A stretch of DNA of 64,000 bases from Hydractinia symbiolongicarpus (taxonomy: Eukaryota; Cnidaria; Hydrozoa; Anthoathecata; Hydractiniidae): the NCBI RefSeq assembly GCF_029227915.1, contig NC_079883.1, positions 28,522,001-28,586,000 of the forward strand. Direction: 5' to 3'. Made by a program: the position numbers and the translations under genes. Every line of letters begins with the position of its first letter. The first letter of the stretch is position 1. Shown here in pieces: positions 57,701-64,000 of this stretch. Under the pieces are notes generated by a model. The model worked only from the letters and a program-made list of their open reading frames with translations. It made no database searches and was not told the origin of the DNA.

Positions 57701-60700
57701 GAAATCCACCATCGCTAATACGGTCTTTGCATCCAGCGTCTACGTAGATAAATTTGTATTCACTATCAACAAGTGCCAATAGAACTATATTATAGAATCC
57801 TTTATAGTTGTAAAATGTAGGTCCAGTGTTCGGCGGTAATATTTTTTGCGTCGAGAGCCCCTAAGCAATTAGGAAACTGCCACTTCGAATTTATTTTGTC
57901 TGACAGCACTTTCTCACTTTTCCTCCGTTTGCGGCAAACGTAAATAATCTTTCTTGAAAACTCGATAAATCGCCCTGGCAACTATAGGTAAGAAAAGGGA
58001 AATGGTTTTATCCGACATGCGAATTTGGTATATCAGGCTTTGTTATGACTCTCCAGTAACCAGAAATTGCAATGTTACTGACATTTTCGTCTTTGAAGAA
58101 CAAGTGGAGCTTATGTAGGGATTATCTGAAGGGTCTTAAACCTGATAGCATAGCCATAAATAATTATAATGCAGCAGTTAGCTATAACCTTCAACTAATA
58201 AACTAATACATAGCCAGCATTAAGAGAACATTGCTAGCTAAATGTCTAAGCTATTGCTGTTAAGGATAGAATTTTTACACAAACCTTGTTATGACGCAAG
58301 CTTATCTTCTTAAAATATTTTTATAATGGTTTAATGTGAAATTGAAGATAATATTGTCGATGAGGAGTTCAAAGAACTCTTTAGAGAAGTTACAGATACT
58401 GACTTTGTCATAACTACTGAAGAGTATATTGATTTCGATGTCAAAATGTGTACGTCAATTTCTGTAATCAACTCTGATGAAGTAAATTAGAGAGTGAATT
58501 CAGTAAAAGAACGTGTGAGAGCATTTACCCATAGAGAATCTGGAGTTAATGATGTCAAAGAGGTTTCATCTGGTGATGGTGAATATGCTGACGTGGAAGA
58601 GAAGATCACCATATATGAAGCGCTGAAAATGAATGATAAACTGATAAACTCATAGTATGACAATAGAGGGAAAAAAGCTTCTTTGCTCTCACTTAAGGGA
58701 GACTAGACATTTTTGGGTTCAATAACGAAAAACAACCATTAAAGACATTTTTAAGTAACATTTGTTTGCACATTTTGGGTTCGTTAGTTATATGATGTTG
58801 ATATTTATTTTTGTTGTAAAAAAGTTATATAAGTTGAGTTTTTTTCATTTTTTTCATGTCTGAGTTCAATCGATATTCATTAATTACCCAAATTACACCT
58901 TTCACACACGAACTCGCCTTTAATATCAGATTTGGAGGTAACATTGCAAAAATTTTCAAAAAGCAGACGCTTCCAATTAGCAGATCGTCACTCTTGCAAC
59001 GACGGTGTCCTTGGAAAAAAAATACTTTACTGCCTTGAAAATTATATTAAGTTAAATTTTTAGAGAACAATATTCTGACAATAGTATATAGAGGATAGCT
59101 TTAATATTTTTTTAGCTTGTATTGACCTAGCTAGCCATGCATAGCTTAACTACTTACATTTTGAAAAAGGTTAGCTAGCTACCTAAACACTTTTCTTTTA
59201 CTTATTTGATTAACAATGTATGAGTAGTCATTCGCTAGCAGTATTTTTTTTCTACTTTTTTACTAGGAGATTTGAAGCTTAGAAGGAAATAAGGAAAAAA
59301 AAGTTTATCTCAGGTCAGGACGTACAGACAGGTTGGCTAGAAAAAAAATGGCTTGCTGATGTGGCCTTACCTAAGCATTACAGATATTTCTGTATGTTTT
59401 TCCACAGTCAGTGACAAAAGGTGATATAGTACATCGCATTTTGTGTGAGTACAAAGAGGGGAAGGCGTACCTATATTTTAGAAATGGTTTTATAAACGAA
59501 GTCACGTTTCATCCTTTAGATACAACTAGCAAAGTCTGTTTGCATAAAACGAAATGTGTATCTAGTCAGAGGCTTTGGTCTAAAATGAACAGTGTTTGTG
59601 CAATTGTTAAATAAAAAGGTAATGAAGAGCCTGCTGAAAAAATTATTAGTGCATACTGTACTTGCACTGCCGGTTTACTTGACAGTTGCGAATATGTTAT
59701 AGGAATGCGTTTTGTTAACCGGAATGACTAATTTTGAATGCACTAGTGAGCTAGCTAAATGAAATGTAACGAAAACAAAAAAAGGTAAACCTCGAAAAAT
59801 TTCAATCCTCCTAGTTAAACAAGATGCTGTATCAACACGAAACACTAAAATGACATTTTTTTTAAAAAAAATTGGAATTCCTAAGAATTGTTTAGCAAAA
59901 CGAATAGAATAGAAAACAGGCTAAACTGTCAGTAATTTTTTTCATTTCGTTAAAAATATTATATTAGTCAGTAAGCCAAGTTTCGGTCGTTTTTTTTGCC
60001 AACGTTTATTACCGACAAGATAAGAATTTTCAAATACGTTTGAAAGAATTTAATTCTACTTTATTGGCGGTATAACTGCCTCTTTTGCGTGATTCAAAAA
60101 GTATGAAAAAAGAGCGGATTGTTGAGCGGCAAAACTACTATTAAATTCAGAAGACCCCGTGTGCAACATCGCCAATCTTGTTTCCAGCTTTTTTTTATGT
60201 TGTTAAAGATCCGTTTTGCGAAAAAAATTTTGCGAAATGAATTTTAAACTGGAAAGAGTTTTTTCTTTATTTATCTATCAGACTTGATCCTACGACTTTC
60301 TTATTATTCAAGTTTGGAAAGCGTTAGAGATAAAATTTCCTGCAAGAGAACTTAATTTAAACTATTTTTTCTCACTTGGTAGGTTGTTTACTTTAAATCG
60401 TCACTTGATGGGTAATTTTGACTTCGCTGTTGCTTATGAACTTGATTTGGAAAGAATGATCGACGATGCACGAGTGGTGTTTCATGTTCGAAGAGTTATT
60501 TACGCAATAGATTCTGTCATTTCATCGCTTCATTATGGTCTTGCAGATGCTTTGCTACATATTTTTCAAATTGGGTCAAACCATGCTAGATTTGGCTTAA
60601 AAAGAATTCATTTTGAAGTAAGTATAACGACCGACCGAATGAAATATAACGCAGACGAATATGTTTTTACATTTCTAATTTTTTTTTTTCAAGGATATGC

Positions 60701-60846
60701 AGGAAGCCCTCTTTGTGCTGCTCACTGACGAATTTGGTGATGCGTTCGACACCTCAGCAAAACTAGCTTACGCAAAGCTTTTCAAGACGATAGTAGATCA
60801 TATGTTAGCTGGAGTTGAGTCGAGATATGAAAAAAGTATCACGTGA
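54773..60846 (+). CDS. Globin, probably membrane-attached (globin X-like), 3 exons
   Basis: Exons 54773-54924, 60383-60617 and 60694-60846 give 179 residues. Introns are GT..AG; the first falls after the second base of an Arg codon at B12.2, the second between codons at G7.0, the two ancestral globin positions. Visible fold marks: Trp34 in helix A (IQKLWSNL), distal His85 (E7) in VFHVRRV, proximal His118 (F8) in QIGSNHARFGL, and a G-H end ALFVLLTDEFGDAFDTSAKL. The E7-F8 gap of 33 is close to neuroglobin. The usual C2 Pro is not seen in LFTLNRHLMGNF. The N-terminus MGSFSSILKK fits N-myristoylation (Gly2, Ser6) followed by Lys, as in globin X; membrane attachment is inference. Hexacoordination and redox or NO chemistry cannot be judged from sequence. 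Confidence 0.85.
56110..56195. mobile_element. 86-bp MITE-like inverted repeat in globin intron 1
   Basis: Ends TGTAACAGCTG and CAGCTGTTACA, with an inner inverted pair GCATTGCGCATGGA / TCCATGCGCAATGC. Upstream gtccgttacacgtagcaa suggests a larger element of which this is the core. Confidence 0.65.
56758..57140 (+). pseudogene. MADF/BESS-type companion protein of a PIF/Harbinger element (remnant)
   Basis: DEDPNGDDETPTPVLNHKAR, a frameshift near 56842, then DVSVADRVMLKALERLDDPL and a BESS-like EQFFGRMISKNLLTIEN. Such DNA-binding proteins are the second gene of PIF/Harbinger elements. A Harbinger-type transposase fragment lies 0.5 kb away on the other strand. Confidence 0.5.
57330..57530 (+). 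pseudogene. Tigger/jerky-type transposase tail, copy 1
   Basis: This 190-base segment matches 58575-58765 closely in DNA (ttctttg.c.tcacttaa.g.agacta, then gggt.caataac.aaaaacaac). Only the end of the frame is present. It is probably a second fragment of the same element type. Confidence 0.4.
57660..57905 (-). pseudogene. PIF/Harbinger (HARBI1-like) transposase fragment
   Basis: KWQFPNCLGALDAKN, a 1-base frameshift, then FYNYKGFYNIVLLALVDSEY and KFIYVDAGCKDRISDGG. These contain two of the catalytic Asp positions (ALDAK and YVDAG) of the DDE_Tnp_4 family. Only about 80 codons survive. Confidence 0.75.
58340..58765 (+). pseudogene. Tigger/jerky-type transposase tail, copy 2
   Basis: IVDEEFKELFREVTDTDFVI, TTEEYIDFDVKM and a later EKITIYEALKMNDKLI resemble the acidic C-terminal tail of Tigger/jerky DDE transposases. 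Stops near 58488 and 58652. Confidence 0.45.
59405..59735 (+). pseudogene. SWIM-type zinc-finger protein remnant (mobile element)
   Basis: SQRLWSKMNSVCAIVK, a stop, then AEKIISAYCTCTAGLLDSCE, where CTC...C fits the SWIM zinc-finger pattern CxC...CxH with the final His changed to Glu. Such domains occur in transposon-related proteins often paired with YqaJ nucleases. It lies in globin intron 1. Confidence 0.5.
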
Positions 60847-60868
60847 AAATAACGGTAACATCCTTAGG

Positions 60869-61571
60869 GAATCGCAAGTCGCAAAAGTTAAAGAAAATTT
60901 CTAAGATATGAAACAGTGTCCATTGGAACATTAAAAAAACCCGGTAATACCGAACTGGGTGAAGGCTGTGTCGTACAAACCATCAATATACTTCATTTCT
61001 TCTCCGTAGCCTCCGTTTTATTTAGACAATTGCAGTTTGTTGAGAAGAACGTTTGCGTTTTGAAAATAAAACCAGTTTTTACGAATAAGTAGAATATATC
61101 TAAAGGTTCATCCAAAGGTTAATTTGGATATTATTGAGAAATTGACACAGCGAACAGACTTCTTTTTCTAAAGCCCGCTTACCATTGCCGCGTTCTTGAC
61201 TGTTTATGACAACCTCGACCCCAGAGAATACTGTATCTTTTCTGACATCGGGACAGCGCTCATCGTCTTGATATGAAAGAAAGAGACAACAGAAGTACAT
61301 ACGCATCAAATTGACGCCTACATTTTTGCAGCTTTGGAAGTTAACCCTATTCGGTCCAGGAAGAGGGGGGAGGGACGGATTCTGCCTTCCCTTCCGTTTT
61401 TTTTAATAACTCTTTTTTGCTCGGCTGCATAGTTTTGATACTTCCTGAGTTAATATTTATTTATAAGACACCTAAATGCCAAATTTTTAGGTCCCATTCT
61501 TCTTAGAGATAGAGTAATCCCTTTTTTATAGATATTTTCGAAAAAATCGGAAAAAATTGCCTCTTTATGCC
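60869..61571. repeat. 0.7-kb direct repeat, copy 1
   Basis: Starts gaatcgcaagtcgcaaaagt, 23 bases after the globin stop, and ends at gcctctttatgc. It is nearly identical to 63255-63962, with only scattered substitutions and small homopolymer length changes. It contains an AATAAA (61065) that may serve the globin transcript. Protein-like pieces on the - strand (KDTVFSGVEVVINSQERGNG) hint that the unit may carry worn exons. Confidence 0.9.
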
Positions 61572-63254
61572 GGTTTTAATGTGGCTGTTTAGCCGGTTGT
61601 ATCGGTTTGAAAATGAATATCTTGCATGCGCAGTCGTTTCTTGTTCTTTTTTTGGTTTTGATTAAAGCAGAACACGCTATGGAACAAGGTACATAGTTGA
61701 TCGATATCGAAGAAAAGTGCGAACGTATAATTAGCCGTATAATAAGCGGCTAACTTTAATGTATGCGTTTACTGTATTCACATGCGTTATTTTTCCTTTT
61801 GATTTGCGTTGAAGATCTGGGAAATATATATATATATATACAACACCACATCACAATGAAACTAGTCTTCAGAAAAATTGCTCAGATTTGTAGAACTTTT
61901 CTACAGACCATGTCAAAAAGGGCATTCTATTGGATGTTAAGTAGTATGTCTAATTAAGCACCTGGGGCAATTATTTCAAAACTAGTCTTCAGCCTATAAA
62001 AAAAACAAGGGCTGTCCATCGCAGATATTTCCAGATTTTCGTCCATGATATAAATCTCCTTGTCATCCCATTTTCGGCGTCCTCAGCACATAATGGCAAT
62101 TCGGCTACCAGCTTGAGCAAAATACGCATATTATTATTGAAATTGCTGTTCATGACTACATGCGCAAGTTTATTCTCGCAAAATGTATGCGAAATGTAAA
62201 TAAAACAAGATGTAGCTGATAGCTGTACAGATATGAAGCTATGGAATCAATGTTATAACGAAGCTGGGTTTATTGCTTGTCGATCTGCCACTAAGTTATC
62301 GCTTTTATTAAGAGACGAAGACTAGTAACCAATTTCTCATACTCTGTGGTTCCCATATGTACATAAAGGCAATTTCTAATCATGAACGTATCGCAAGCCA
62401 ATAAAAAACTCAAGTCTCGCTTGCATTTGCACCAGGCAAGACTAATTACTAAAAATCGTTTTTTATTACTTTTCACAAACGCAAGACTGAAATATAATGA
62501 GCTATATACATCATTTATTTAGTAAATAAAAGTTGCGCCAGTAAAACCATGTTTTAATCCAACAAACTCCCTATACAACAGCCAGTTTATGTCAATAAAG
62601 TATAAAAGTATTCATTGAAGCAACAAAGGTTAGCATTTCAGGTCAAGTTGACCACTTAGTGCAGTTTAACCATGTCGTACAACCAGTGTGGAGTGCTTAG
62701 CACGGATGTGCTGTTGCACATCCAATGAAACTCAAGTCATACAACATATGTTTCCCTATAAAGGTTACAAAAAAATGTTAAGCAATGACGGGTCAAGCGG
62801 TCAATACAATAAACCACATTGACCATAATGATACAGGACGGGTGTTACGCATCCAATGGAAAATGCTATTTTCAAAAAACAACACCCATGTAACTTCAGG
62901 GAAATAAAATGATAAACAGGCCACAGTCTGTTGTTCATTATCTGATATGTATCATTCCATGTTACTTATGTATAGTTGGGAGTGAAAATTAATTAAAATG
63001 TGCAATGTTACTAAGCTGATACTATTTGCTTTAGCTGTACCTACATAAAAATAAACTGTAGTACCATTGGAATTTGCACAACTTTTCTCACTTTGTTTAC
63101 CTTGTGTTAAACATACAACTGCACGACCTGTTCACTTTGTTCTTACTTAGCAAATATCATCCAAATAAATAAATGTTTGTTAAAACCTATTTGCTTGCCT
63201 TCCATGCCTCGCGGTTTTTTCGCGAATTTGTCTTGGTCAAGCCAATCGACAATT
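61572..63254. other. Unique spacer between the 0.7-kb repeats
   Basis: No gene recognised. Contains a TA microsatellite (about 61828-61841), and the word aaactagtcttcag twice (61859 and 61979). Confidence 0.5.
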
Positions 63255-63962
63255 GAATCGCAAGTCGCAAAAGTTAAAGAAAATTTCTAAGATATGAAAC
63301 AGTGTCCATTGGAACATTAAAAAAACCTGGTAATACCGAACTGGGTGAAGGCTGTGTCGTACAAACCATCAATATACTTGATTTCTTCTCCGTAGCCTCC
63401 GTTTTATTTAGACAATTGCAGTTTGTTGAGAAGAACGTTTGCGTTTTGAAAATAAAACCAGTTTTTACGAATAAGTAGAATATATATAAAGGTTCATCCA
63501 AAGATTAATTTGGATATTATTAGAGAAATTGACACAGCGAACAGACTTCTTTTTCTAAAGCCCGCTTACCATTGCCGCGTTCTTGACTGTTTATGACAAC
63601 CTCGACCCCAGAGAATACTGTATCTTTTCTGACATCGGGACAGCGCTCATCGTCTTGATATGAAAGAAAAAGACAACAGAAGTACATACGCATCAAATTG
63701 ACGCCTACATTTTTGCAGCTTTGGAAGTTAACCCTATTCGGTCCAGGGAGAGGGGGTAGGGGGGACGGATTCTGCCTTCCCTTCCGTTTTTTTTTAATAA
63801 CTCTTTTTTGCTCGGCTGCATAGTTTTGATACTTCCTGAGTTAATATTTATTATAAGACACCTAAATGCCAAATTTTTAGGTCCCATTCTTCTTAGAGAT
63901 AGAGTAATCCCTTTTTATAAATATTTTCGAAAAAATCGGAAAAAAATTGCCTCTTTTTATGC
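63255..63962. repeat. 0.7-kb direct repeat, copy 2
   Basis: Second copy of 60869-61571, offset 2386 bases in the same orientation. It ends about 40 bases before the window edge. Confidence 0.9.
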
Positions 63963-64000
63963 GAACTATGTAAAAACAGAAAAATATGTTAAATATCTTT

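Noticed and set aside
60869-63962. LTR retrotransposon with 0.7-kb LTRs
   Set aside because: The 1.7-kb interior lacks gag or pol, primer-binding site and polypurine tract, and the ends lack TG..CA.

Overview
The window looks like nuclear DNA of a cnidarian, most likely a hydrozoan. It is AT-rich, has spliced genes with GT..AG introns, and is crowded with transposon relics. It carries small secreted precursors ending in PRP-Gly-basic, a type associated with cnidarian PRPamide neuropeptides. No species can be named from the sequence alone.

Region 1 (1 to about 20.0 kb) is two decayed, related Maverick/Polinton-type elements fused in inverted orientation. Copy A reads left to right from inside its polymerase gene (cut by the window edge) to about 9838. 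Copy B reads right to left from about 20.0 kb to about 9839. Both share one gene order: protein-primed family B DNA polymerase, a regulator-like/membrane gene block, zinc-ribbon HNH nuclease, two tiny genes, packaging-type ATPase, BRO-N protein, then convergently an rve integrase (DD35E), a small membrane protein and a candidate capsid protein. Nearly every gene has stops or frameshifts, so neither copy is likely to be autonomous. Comparing the copies restores the gene boundaries and shows a zinc-ribbon/HNH cassette that occurs at different places in each copy, with a hairpin just upstream of its start.

Region 2 (20.0-31.5 kb) has no recognisable host gene. It holds MITEs, a 29-bp minisatellite (22.48-23.05 kb), a Tigger/pogo transposase relic (26.5-28.2 kb), a perfect 34-bp palindrome and a smaller minisatellite.

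Region 3 (31.5-39.7 kb) contains three single-exon secreted proteins on the + strand. The first and third are paralogous candidate neuropeptide precursors, each with a single IIPRP-Gly peptide; the middle one is an unrecognised lysine-rich secreted protein. A compound satellite with inverted flanks lies between the second and third.

Region 4 (39.7-44.3 kb) is intergenic, with hairpins and the 3' end of a LINE.

Region 5 (44.36-52.21 kb) is a complete 11-exon gene for a TAF6/TAF6L-type histone-fold plus HEAT-repeat transcription factor; I joined the exons by hand and the reading phase is kept throughout.

Region 6 (54.77-60.85 kb) is a complete three-exon globin with the ancestral B12.2 and G7.0 introns and an N-terminal myristoylation motif. 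Its 5.5-kb first intron is filled with PIF/Harbinger, Tigger and SWIM-domain element remnants. A nearly identical 0.7-kb direct repeat (60.87-61.57 and 63.26-63.96 kb) follows.
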